A DNA stretch of 64,000 nt from Drosophila persimilis (taxonomy: Eukaryota > Arthropoda > Insecta > Diptera > Drosophilidae): assembly GCF_003286085.1 (NCBI RefSeq), contig NW_020825288.1, positions 9,920,001 to 9,984,000 on the forward strand, in the 5' to 3' direction. Both the position numbers and the translations under genes were made by a program. This document shows, piece by piece, positions 53,620-62,483 of this stretch. The notes beneath the pieces are model-generated. The model was given only the letters and a program-made list of their open reading frames with translations, was not told the origin of the DNA and did no database searches. Position 1 is the stretch's first letter. Each line of letters starts with the position of its first letter.

Positions 53620-54148
53620 ATTTACTCATCCACATTACCCCCCACCTCAAAAATTGTTTTTCTGTTCTTTTCCCCCGTTGTTGTTTCATCACCACCATCA
53701 TTAGTTTGTAAGTTCATATCACACACGCACGCCTGCCCAACTATGCTGAGCATCAATCATTAATATTCATAAAATAATTCCCCTATAATATAAACTATCG
53801 TTGTTCAATACAATTGTATCACAACTCTCTAATCATCATAAGATTCCATTTGTTACAACCAAGGCAAATCATGTAACCATACCACCAATTTGTAAACACT
53901 TCGGCCTGGATAAGATTCTCAAAAGAGATCGCAAGGCGCAAACACACACAAATACACACAAAAACTCTAATGTTAAATAGCTATATGGATTTAATATGTC
54001 AACCCATACTGAGTCTATATATATGATTTGGAATATCCCTACACTAATGTATATGTATATATTCCATTTCACACGCACATGTATATGTATGTATGTATGT
54101 ATATCATCATTCTCTGACAAATAAAACAACCATTATTGAAAACGAAAA
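53551..54148 (+). other. Element A' 3' UTR
   Basis: 600 bp of AT-rich non-coding sequence with an AT run at 53,588-53,618 and tatgtatg repeats near 54,080-54,101. It ends aataaaacaaccattattg then aaaacgaaaacg, next to H2A leader sequence. No long poly(A) tail. No other feature is seen. Confidence 0.7.
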
Positions 54149-54200
54149 CGTTGAACAACATTCGTGTCTGAACAGTGAAAAAGAAAAGGAATCTATTAAC

Positions 54201-54647
54201 ATGGCTGGTCGTGGTAAAGGTGGCAAAGTGAAGGGAAAGGCAAAGTCTCGGTCGAACCGTGCTGGTCTTCAGTTCCCTGTTGGTCGTATTCATCGTCTAC
54301 TTCGCAAGGGCAACTATGCCGAGCGTGTCGTCGGTGCCGGCGCTCCCGTTTATCTGGCTGCCGTGATGGAATACTTGGCCGCTGAAGTTCTCGAGTTGGC
54401 TGGCAATGCTGCCCGTGATAACAAGAAGACGAGAATTATCCCTCGCCATCTGCAGCTGGCCATCCGAGTTGAACAAACTGCTCTCGGGCGTCACCATTGC
54501 TCAGGGTGGTGTGTTGCCCAACATCCAGGCCGTTCTGCTGCCCAAGAAGACCGAGAAGAAGGCATAAATGTTCCAATAGCAAAAACAATTTACATTCTTG
54601 TACAATATATAAACCAAAACGTCCTTTTCAGGACGACCAAACTATGA
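54201..54647 (+). pseudogene. His2A: Histone H2A pseudogene, frameshifted
   Basis: Starts [13 protein letters not shown] (Ala where all other copies have Ser). A 3-bp duplication near 54,327 adds a valine (ERVVGAGAP). An 11-bp deletion after 54,466 (loss of caacgatgagg) removes the acidic-patch residues NDEE and shifts the frame, so the C-terminus is unrelated to H2A and runs past the normal stop to 54,647. The leader starts at about the cap motif (acattcg near 54,157); the TATA box is gone and replaced by the element A' 3' UTR. The protein could not form a normal nucleosome. Confidence 0.95.
54620..54635 (+). terminator. H2A 3' stem-loop of the pseudogene copy
   Basis: The stem-loop is intact even though the H2A coding region upstream is frameshifted. 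Confidence 0.93.
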
Positions 54648-55090
54648 CAAAAGAATTAAGAGAATTTTCATAATTTATTATCATTCATTATTATCAGTTG
54701 AAATAAAATGCACATATTTGTGTTTTTTTGGTACAGGGCCTAAAAGAAAGTACAGTTGCGTCCGACTCATCTGAACAACGGATGAAATTCAATGTTTGCT
54801 TGCCAGGAAAGAACCCAAATTTTACCTACCTACCCAAGTTTATCTACGAGAATACTTTCGATCAAAAAGTTCCCATCTTGGAAAGATGGCTGAACTTTTA
54901 GACTGAAAGAAAGAAAAACACTATATGCAGCGCACATACATATGTATGTACATAGTAGATGGGAATTGCGTATTGCAATCAATGACTCGACAATCAATTC
55001 ATTTTTTCATTCATTATTCTGCTTTTACTTCACTATTATCAAGTACGATTCATGATTTTGAAAATATGTCTCTCTTCTAGATTATTTTGT
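54636..55090. other. H2A-H4 spacer, remnant unit
   Basis: Collinear with the other H2A-H4 spacers, with scattered substitutions (for example ccaggaaagaaccc near 54,804 for ccaagaaagaagcc). No gene seen. Confidence 0.6.
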
Positions 55091-55106
55091 GGTCCTGAAA
55101 AGGACC
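55091..55106 (-). terminator. H4 3' stem-loop of the degenerate copy
   Basis: Intact stem and loop behind the H4 that carries three substitutions. Confidence 0.93.
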
Positions 55107-55155
55107 GATTGTTTAATTTATGGTTACTTTTGAACTGCAGACTATACAGATTTTC

Positions 55156-55722
<567 letters not shown>

Positions 55723-55737
55723 ATGGCTCGTACCAAG
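55723..55737 (+). pseudogene. His3: Histone H3, first five codons only
   Basis: ATGGCTCGTACCAAG encodes MARTK. The next bases belong to element B. In the joined transcript the frame reads three more codons (CEQ) and stops at TGA, so it is an eight-codon upstream ORF. The rest of this H3 gene is not in the window. Confidence 0.93.
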
Positions 55738-55793
55738 TGTGAACAGTGATAAAGAAAACAGTGCCTGGTCGTGGTAAAGGTGGCCAAGTGAAG
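55737..55793 (+). repeat. H2A-derived leader captured at the 5' end of element B (copy 1)
   Basis: Aligns to the H2A transcript from just after the cap motif into codon 12. It contains gtgtgaacagtg, then aaagaaaa, then ctggtcgtggtaaaggtgg followed by ccaagtgaag, against caaagtgaag in H2A. The H2A start codon is destroyed (atg changed to gtg) and about 15 nt of leader are missing, so no H2A peptide is started. Confidence 0.85.
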
Positions 55794-56010
55794 TAAAGTG
55801 AAGTGAAGGACTAAAAGGACTAAGTGAATTGACGTGATCAAAGTGTAACAAGTCAGAAAATCGCATATATTGCACCTCTAAAATCTGAACCTTTTAAAAA
55901 TAGTGAGCAGACATTGTGCAACTAAAACCAATATACTGCTAGAAGCAGAGTGCGTCTACATATGTGATAAGCCGGAGAAAAGAGGCTGCACAGTGAAAAA
56001 AACAAACAAA

Positions 56011-56691
56011 ATGGCAGCACATTCGGCAACCAGTGACAATGTTAGGCTCGTTGACGAGGCAATGGAAGCCGATAATGATAACGTGAAAAGGTCCAGAGCT
56101 GAATTATCAACCTCTGACAGTGATTGCGAAAGTGATCTAATAAGTGATTGCGAAACGGAACAAGATACCGTTATAATGGACCGCGATGAGATGGATTCTA
56201 TCATGGAAGAACTCAATTTTCTACGTGCTGAGCATATTAAATACAAAAAATACATCGAAGCCGTAAACGCGACGCCAAAAACAACACCAAAACCCAAAAA
56301 AACGAAACCTGAGGATGTGAAGGAAAGTGAAGGTGCACCGACTACACCCAAAAAATCAAAAAAAGCTAGTGCAAGCAAACCAATTCCCAACACAAAACCC
56401 CAACAAACCATACCGGAGGATGTGCAAAATAAGGAATTTCCTAAACTGCCCACAACCAAATCACCAGCTAAGCCAATAAGTATACCGAAAAAGACCGTGA
56501 TACCCACCAAAAATGGCAATAACGAAAAAGGTCTACCGGTCATAGTAACGTACCAGCAAAACGCCAAAGCCCTAACAACACTCCTGAAGGAATCATCAAA
56601 GAAATTCACTCTCAACATCCTAAACAAAAACGTGATACATGTAAAGGTCTTCACATTGAGTCTTCACGACATGAGTACATCAAAAAAATGA
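56011..56691 (+). pseudogene. Element B ORF1 (Gag), truncated by deletion (copy 1)
   Basis: ATG at 56,011 (MAAHSATSDNVRLVDEAMEA) in a good context (aaaatgg). 226 codons match copy 2: an acidic N-terminal stretch, a Lys/Pro/Thr-rich linker and the start of the RRM-like region (KFTLNILNKNVIHVKVFTL). About 525 bp present in copy 2 are then replaced by a 14-nt filler that repeats the local tcttcac. This removes all zinc knuckles and shifts the frame to a stop at 56,689. Confidence 0.88.
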
Positions 56692-57065
56692 CCGAAAGGC
56701 GAAACCACACCCAAAAAAAAACAAACAAGTCCATCGCCACTGCAGCTGCAACTGTCCAGCTACAAAGCCGAATTGAAAAGGGACGAAGCTACGCCTCAGC
56801 AGCCAAAAGCAAGCCGATACCTACACAAGTGAAGGAAATCACGAGAGCACGCCAAGAAAAGAAACAGGCAAACACCGCAGAAGAAAACGCCGGTTTTTCA
56901 TTTGAACAACTGAACGGGGACTCTGTGGAGGCATTTGGAAAAGATTTGCTTACCTGCTTCGACATCATGCAATCCCTAATTAAGAAATACCCAAACTCCA
57001 GCTCGGATAAAAAGGGAAAACAGCAATTGATTCTGGACTTCCTGATCCAAATCGCGCTCAACTAA
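56688..57065 (+). pseudogene. Element B ORF1, C-terminal remnant (copy 1)
   Basis: 125 codons in the original ORF1 frame behind the deletion, starting MTERRNHTQKKTNK. It contains the conserved Gag tail (EQLNGDSVEAFGKDLLTCF to IALN) and ends in TAA right before the ORF2 ATG. The tail corresponds to the NIFGMNFTQF region of element A Gag. Confidence 0.83.
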
Positions 57066-60000
57066 ATGCCAGTAAAAATCATGTTCCAAAACGTCAATGG
57101 CATCGTTCAACGGCGTAGGCGAAATGAACTTAACGAGCATCTAAACAAACACAGGCCAGATCTGATGCTACTCGCTGAGCACAACCTGAGAAGTACGCAC
57201 TCAGCCGGATTAACCAACTACCAATTCGTGAGGCAACATGTAGCAAGCTTAGAAACCACGCAGAACAGCACAAGAAGCCCTGGAACAGCAGTAGCCATCT
57301 GCGTGAGAAATGGACTCAATTACGAACGAGTGAAAATCGACCAAATGCAATACATCGAGGCTGTGGCAGTGCAGATTTTCTATACAAACAGACGCAATTT
57401 AAGAACTGGATTAATTGCAATCTCACTCTACCTACGCCCCCAGCATCCTTTACTAAGCTCAGACTTGGACATTCTAATGCACTCGCTAGCTCAAATAGAG
57501 GATCATGAGCAATTCGTAATCGGATGTGCGAAACACCCAGCCTGGAATAGGCCCACGTACCGTCCAGAACACATCAACACGTCAGGAATTAGCTTAGAGC
57601 GGTGGCTGGCAGACCAACCATTCCTAATTCTCCACCCAACCCAAGAACCCACACGTCCCAATCAGACAGGAGACTCCTCAATAGATTTTTTCCTAACATC
57701 ATCCTCAACCCCAATAGACTACTCAACATTTACCTACGGCTGCAAAATCATCAAAGACTTCCCATCAGACCACTTTGGAATAACCATAAACATAAATCTA
57801 GGACGGAACCGACTAAACTACAACCCACCAAAATCGATACACAATTTTCATAAAATAGACCCGATCCACTGGAACACAATAATTCTACAGAACCTAAGAC
57901 ACATCCCAAACACCCAAAACTTAAACACAGCTGACATAGATAACCACGTACATACTCTAACAAATGCAATAGCCAAAGCCCTTGACTCTGATGAGGCAAT
58001 CCCAAAAATAACCATAAACCCGACTAACCCAAACAATCCGTTCACCCGACTTAGCACCCACTGCCTAAACCTAATCAAAAAAAAACGAAAACTTAGACGC
58101 ATGCTTTTCCGCCGCCTATCCACCCTTACACCCAACCAACGCAACCAAATCAAAGACACTATAAAAGAATTGGACATACAAATAAACTGTCACATAGAAA
58201 TCGCAGAACTGAAAACAATAGACCAAAAACTACGCAAAATTAACCCAAGTAAAATTAGCCAGAAATCACTCCAAACACTCAATCCAAACACCCCACCAAA
58301 AGAACAACTAGCTCATGACCTACATTTGACCAACGAGGAAACAGCTCTAATAGACATAGACCTAAACCTTAGCTCCTCCCAAAATATAACTTCCACTTTT
58401 CACAAAATTAATGCCCTGGCGTGGTCCTTTGAAAGAGTCCATAGCCAAAATGAAAACATCACCGACTCAGACCCTGTCCTCAGGGCACACACAATCGCCA
58501 TCAATGAAACAATAGCCCAAACCACATTCACAACACTAAACTCATACAAAACTACATTCAATATTTCCAGAACAGCAGATGGTAACTGGCCCGAGTCCCA
58601 TGAATGCGGATTCACAAACGCCGAAGAGCTCTTTGAAATACTGAAAATAAAAAACTCAAAGAAGACCATGGGACCGGACGGCACCAGCAACTTTCTGATG
58701 AAACACTGCAATATGCCAATGCTAAAACATTTAGCAACACTATTCAACCACTGCCTAAACTTAGGATACTTTCCTTCCGAATGGAAGAACAGCAGAATCA
58801 TCGCCATTCACAAACCCGGATTAAATCCGCACAGCCTCCGAGCCTACAGGCCTATTGCTCTACTATCTGCAATAAGTCTGCTGCTGGAGAAAATAATAAT
58901 GCGACAAATACAGAAGCACATGGACTCACATAGCACGTTGAAAGATACTCAGTATGGCTTCAGAGCGAAATCATCAACCAACCATGCGTTCATCGCAGCA
59001 AATGATTTCATCTTTGAGAATTTATCCCACAAACGTGCTACAATAGCCTGTGCTCTGGACTTTGAGAAGGCTTTTGACACAGTCTGGACCAGCGGACTCA
59101 TTTACAAGATGACCCAATTAAACTTCACCCCAGACATAACAAAAATAGTCCATAATTATTTAACAAGCTGCTCATTTCAAGTTAGCAGCCCAGAAGACTC
59201 GGATCTGTCCCTTATAAGGTCGATCCCAGCAGGGGTTCCACAAGGTTCACTGCTGGCACCCATCCTCTACAACATCTACCTGGCAGACATGCCCGATTAC
59301 CAAGTCCCTACCGGCTCAACCACACAAATTAAAGCACTAATCTACGCCGATGATATCCTGCTACTGGCATCTTCCGGTTCAATGGCCATCGCTGAAAGAG
59401 AGCTAAACGGGTACCTGAACATACTGTGCCACTACTTCACCAAATGGCATCTCAAACTCAACGCAAGCAAATGCACCAGCTCAATCCTTAAGGGCCCACG
59501 ATTGGGCTACCTGTACAGGAATGCGAGGAGATTCCAGCCCAGTCTGTTCATCTACGATAGACTGGCAATCAAATACGAAAAGCAGTTCAAGTACCTCGGT
59601 GTTGTCTACGACGAAAAACTGAACTTCAAGATACACACAGCAAATGCCCGAAGGAAAGCATGTGCAATGATCCACAAGATCCAACACATATACAAGCCAA
59701 TATCCTCCAATCAAGGGAACATCAGTCACATCACCAGAATCTGCGCTCTAGCCTACAAAAAACTAATACAACCAGTTCTTATGTACGGCTATGTAGCGTG
59801 GATGAACATAAAGACTATCGAGATGGAAGAGCTGCGCCAGTTCGAAAGAAAAATACTTCGCAAGTCAATCGGCACTCAAAGCAGAGATGCACTGACGGGC
59901 CACTACATATCGAACAAGCGACTCTATACATTAACAAAAACAACAAGGATAGACAGACTCATGTTCCAAATACTGGAGAAGCTGGTCGAAAGAGACAATA

Positions 60001-60176
60001 CGATACAAACGGAAATACCCGCAAACTACCCCACTGAGTTCCTTACCGCCCATCATTTAACCCATCTAATGGAAATGGGCATTATCTATGACGAAGACGA
60101 CAACCTCATCTTCCACCACAGAAGACATCGATCTCTAAGTCACGCCGACGGTCTGGTATTCAATACCAGTCAATAA
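57066..60176 (+). CDS. Element B ORF2: endonuclease and reverse transcriptase
   Basis: 1,036 residues, an uninterrupted jockey-clade Pol. The N-terminal APE-type endonuclease (about 1-240) has the QNVNG start, the E of LLAEHN and the SDHFGI motif, but the GCDLNAKHPAWNR motif of copy 2 reads GCAKHPAWNR here. A 9-bp deletion near 57,528 has removed the catalytic Asp and Asn, so target nicking is probably lost. The RT domain (about 500-800) has AYRPIALLSAISLLLEKI, ACALDFEKAFDTVW, GVPQGSLLAPILYN and the catalytic YADD at 760-763. There is no RNase H domain, as usual for jockey. The ATG directly follows the ORF1 stop. The RT could be active in trans. Confidence 0.92.
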   Translation: MPVKIMFQNVNGIVQRRRRNELNEHLNKHRPDLMLLAEHNLRSTHSAGLTNYQFVRQHVASLETTQNSTRSPGTAVAICVRNGLNYERVKIDQMQYIEAVAVQIFYTNRRNLRTGLIAISLYLRPQHPLLSSDLDILMHSLAQIEDHEQFVIGCAKHPAWNRPTYRPEHINTSGISLERWLADQPFLILHPTQEPTRPNQTGDSSIDFFLTSSSTPIDYSTFTYGCKIIKDFPSDHFGITININLGRNRLNYNPPKSIHNFHKIDPIHWNTIILQNLRHIPNTQNLNTADIDNHVHTLTNAIAKALDSDEAIPKITINPTNPNNPFTRLSTHCLNLIKKKRKLRRMLFRRLSTLTPNQRNQIKDTIKELDIQINCHIEIAELKTIDQKLRKINPSKISQKSLQTLNPNTPPKEQLAHDLHLTNEETALIDIDLNLSSSQNITSTFHKINALAWSFERVHSQNENITDSDPVLRAHTIAINETIAQTTFTTLNSYKTTFNISRTADGNWPESHECGFTNAEELFEILKIKNSKKTMGPDGTSNFLMKHCNMPMLKHLATLFNHCLNLGYFPSEWKNSRIIAIHKPGLNPHSLRAYRPIALLSAISLLLEKIIMRQIQKHMDSHSTLKDTQYGFRAKSSTNHAFIAANDFIFENLSHKRATIACALDFEKAFDTVWTSGLIYKMTQLNFTPDITKIVHNYLTSCSFQVSSPEDSDLSLIRSIPAGVPQGSLLAPILYNIYLADMPDYQVPTGSTTQIKALIYADDILLLASSGSMAIAERELNGYLNILCHYFTKWHLKLNASKCTSSILKGPRLGYLYRNARRFQPSLFIYDRLAIKYEKQFKYLGVVYDEKLNFKIHTANARRKACAMIHKIQHIYKPISSNQGNISHITRICALAYKKLIQPVLMYGYVAWMNIKTIEMEELRQFERKILRKSIGTQSRDALTGHYISNKRLYTLTKTTRIDRLMFQILEKLVERDNTIQTEIPANYPTEFLTAHHLTHLMEMGIIYDEDDNLIFHHRRHRSLSHADGLVFNTSQ

Positions 60177-60581
60177 GCCACTCCCCGACCAACTGTAAAT
60201 ACTCCCCTCCACTCCACCCACCTTTACCCAGTAAAATAAGAATAGAATAAGCTTAGCACGTAAATTAGCCCATAAGACCTAAACCAAACCAAATCAAAAG
60301 TAAACTTTATCCAGGTTTTTAACTTAACCATTTTTTCCCTGGAAAACACCAAACCACTAGATATTAACTATAACATAACCTAAACTAAAGATAAGATCTC
60401 TAATATAATAGTAACCAAAAGACTAGCACCCTGATAAGCTTAAAGCGCAGAGTAAAATTACACACATAAGATAAAGTAAGCTTGAACTTGTCACTCATGT
60501 AACACTATATACCTAAGCAGAAGCTGTGCTACTGTAATATGAAATATGACAATAAATAAACGCTAAAAAAAAAAAAAAAAA
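60177..60581 (+). other. Element B 3' UTR and poly(A) tail
   Basis: About 390 bp, A-rich and without a gene. It ends with aataaataaa, cgct and 17 A. The tail marks the 3' end used for target-primed reverse transcription. Confidence 0.88.
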
Positions 60582-60642
60582 CGCGATCGATTATTACAAA
60601 TTCAGACTTTGAAAGTGAATAGTGAAAATGGCTCGTACCAAG
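60582..60642 (+). repeat. Second copy of H3 leader plus five H3 codons
   Basis: 61 bp identical to 55,677-55,737: it starts cgcgatcgattattac and ends with ATGGCTCGTACCAAG. It directly follows the poly(A) of B copy 1 and precedes the H2A-derived leader of B copy 2. It either is a long target-site duplication or was carried in as the 5' end of a B transcript that began in the H3 promoter. Its first base lies about 22 nt downstream of the H3 TATA start, close to the expected transcription start. Confidence 0.93.
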
Positions 60643-60914
60643 TGTGAACAGTGATAAAGAAAACAGTGCCTGGTCGTGGTAAAGGTGGCCAAGTGAAGTG
60701 AAGGACTAAAAGGACTAAGTGAATTGACGTGATCAAAGTGTAACAAGTAACAAGTCAGAAAGTCGCATATATTGCACCTCTAAAAACTGAACTTTTTAAA
60801 AAAATAGTGAGCAGACATTGTGCAACTAAAACCAATATACTGCTAGAAGCAGAGTGCGTCTACATATGTGATAAGCCGGAGAAAAGAGGCTGCACAGTGA
60901 AAAAATCAAACAAA

Positions 60915-62330
60915 ATGGCAGCACATTCGGCAACCAGTGACAATGTTAGGCTCGTTGACGAGGCAATGGAAGCCGATAATGATAACGTGAAAAGGTCCAG
61001 AGCTGAATTATCAACCTCTGACAGTGATTGCGAAAGTGATCTAATAAGTGATTGCGAAACGGAACAAGATACCGTTATAATGGACCGCGATGAGATGGAT
61101 TCTATCATGGAAGAACTCAATTTTCTACGTGCTGAGCATATTAAATACAAAAAATATATCGAAGCCGTAAACGCGACGCCAAAAACAACACCAAAACCCA
61201 AAAAAACGAAACCTGAGGATGTGAAGGAAAGTGAAGGTGCACCGACTACACCCAAAAAATCAAAAGCTAGTGCAAGCAAACAAATTCCCAACACAAAACC
61301 CCAACAAACCATACCGGAGGATGTTCAAAATAAGGAATTTCCTAAACTACCCACATCCACATCCAAAGCACCACCTAAGCCAATTCGTATACCAAAAAAG
61401 ACGGTGATACCCACCAAAAATGGCAATAACGAAAAAGGTCTACCGGTCATAGTAACGTACCAGCAAAACGCCAAAGCCCTAACAACACTCCTGAAGGAAT
61501 CATCAAAGAAATTCACTCTCAACATCCTAAACAAAAACGTGATACATGTAAAGGTCTTCACATTGGCAGATTTCAACCTAACCAAAGAGTTGTTGAACAA
61601 AAACAAAGTGTTGTACTATAGCTTCACGCCTAAGCAAGTTAAGCCACACACAGTGATCTTAAGGAAACTACCACTTGAAGTGTACGATTCTGATGAGGTC
61701 AAGACAGCACTAGTTGAGGCCGTGCCTGAGCTAAACATCCTGTCAGTGAAGCCTTACAAGGAAAAGATGTGGATGGTTCAAGTGGAGAAAACTGAAAAAA
61801 TAAACGAAATATTTAAAGTAACAACACTCCTCAACTGCCGAATTAACATCGAGGGTTTCAAGCCGCACCCAAACGCAATTAAGCAATGTCACAATTGCCA
61901 ACGGTTCTGCCATGTTGCCAGCAACTGCAAAATGGCATTCCGCTGTGTCAAATGCACAAAAACACATGCTCCAGGGCAATGCACCCTAAAGAAAAAGGAA
62001 GACGGCCAAGAAGATACAACACAAAAAACCCAATGCGTGAACTGCTCTGGAAATCATACGGCCAATGCTAAAATCTGCCCAGTACGAATTGAGTACATCA
62101 AAAAAATGACCGAAAGGCAAAACCACACGCAAACAAAAACGAACAAGTCCATCGCAACTGCAGCTGCAACTGTCCAGCCACAAAGCCGAATTGAAAAGGG
62201 ACGAAGCTACGCCTCAGCAGCCAAAAGCAAGCCGATACCTACACAAGTGAAGGAAAACCCGAGAGCACGCCAAGAAAAGAAACAGGCAAACACCGCAGAA
62301 GAAAACGCCGGCTTTCATTTGAACAACTGA
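60915..62330 (+). CDS. Element B ORF1: zinc-knuckle Gag (copy 2)
   Basis: 471 residues from ATG 60,915. The N-terminal half is acidic, then Lys/Pro/Thr-rich. An RRM-like segment follows (VILRKLPLEVYDSDEVKTAL, MWMVQVEKTE). Three Cys/His knuckles are CHNCQRFCHVASNC, CVKCTKTHAPGQC and CVNCSGNHTANAKIC, the pattern of jockey-clade Gag. The protein binds element RNA and would target particles to the nucleus or locus. A one-base deletion in the T run at 62,312-62,315 ends the protein at AGFHLNN, about 50 residues early compared with the tail kept in copy 1. The track 62,331-62,482 keeps the lost tail out of frame. Confidence 0.88.
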   Translation: MAAHSATSDNVRLVDEAMEADNDNVKRSRAELSTSDSDCESDLISDCETEQDTVIMDRDEMDSIMEELNFLRAEHIKYKKYIEAVNATPKTTPKPKKTKPEDVKESEGAPTTPKKSKASASKQIPNTKPQQTIPEDVQNKEFPKLPTSTSKAPPKPIRIPKKTVIPTKNGNNEKGLPVIVTYQQNAKALTTLLKESSKKFTLNILNKNVIHVKVFTLADFNLTKELLNKNKVLYYSFTPKQVKPHTVILRKLPLEVYDSDEVKTALVEAVPELNILSVKPYKEKMWMVQVEKTEKINEIFKVTTLLNCRINIEGFKPHPNAIKQCHNCQRFCHVASNCKMAFRCVKCTKTHAPGQCTLKKKEDGQEDTTQKTQCVNCSGNHTANAKICPVRIEYIKKMTERQNHTQTKTNKSIATAAATVQPQSRIEKGRSYASAAKSKPIPTQVKENPRARQEKKQANTAEENAGFHLNN

Positions 62331-62483
62331 ACGGGGACTCTGTGGATGCATTTGGAAAAGATTTGCTTACCTGCTTCGACATCATGCAATCCCTAATTAA
62401 AAAATACCCAAACTCCAGCTCGGATAAAAAGGAAAAACAGCAATTGATTCTGGACTTCTTGATCCAAATCGCGCTCAACTAAA

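Larger units (their letters stand above)
50917..54148 (+). mobile_element. Element A': diverged A copy with RT, reaching its 3' end
   Basis: Related to element A but clearly diverged. It begins in the C-terminal part of ORF1 at the X2 end, has ORF2 with recognisable endonuclease and RT motifs but several frameshifts and deletions, and is the only A-type copy with a 3' UTR. The 3' end abuts the transcription start of an H2A pseudogene. Confidence 0.85.
55738..60581 (+). mobile_element. Element B copy 1: jockey-clade retrotransposon inserted in H3
   Basis: A 4,844-bp non-LTR element in sense orientation directly after H3 codon 5. The layout is a leader derived from histone H2A (to about 55,793), its own 5' UTR, ORF1 with an internal deletion, ORF2 intact over 1,036 codons, a 3' UTR, two overlapping AATAAA signals at 60,551-60,560 and 17 A residues (60,565-60,581). 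Downstream follows a copy of the H3 leader and then a second B. Full length with a poly(A) tail shows that it arose by retrotransposition. Confidence 0.93.

Noticed and set aside
22124..54148. Telomeric HeT-A/TART array
   Set aside because: Head-to-tail non-LTR copies resemble telomeric arrays, but these lack poly(A)-joined junctions, are flanked by histone genes on both sides and are mixed with LTR elements.
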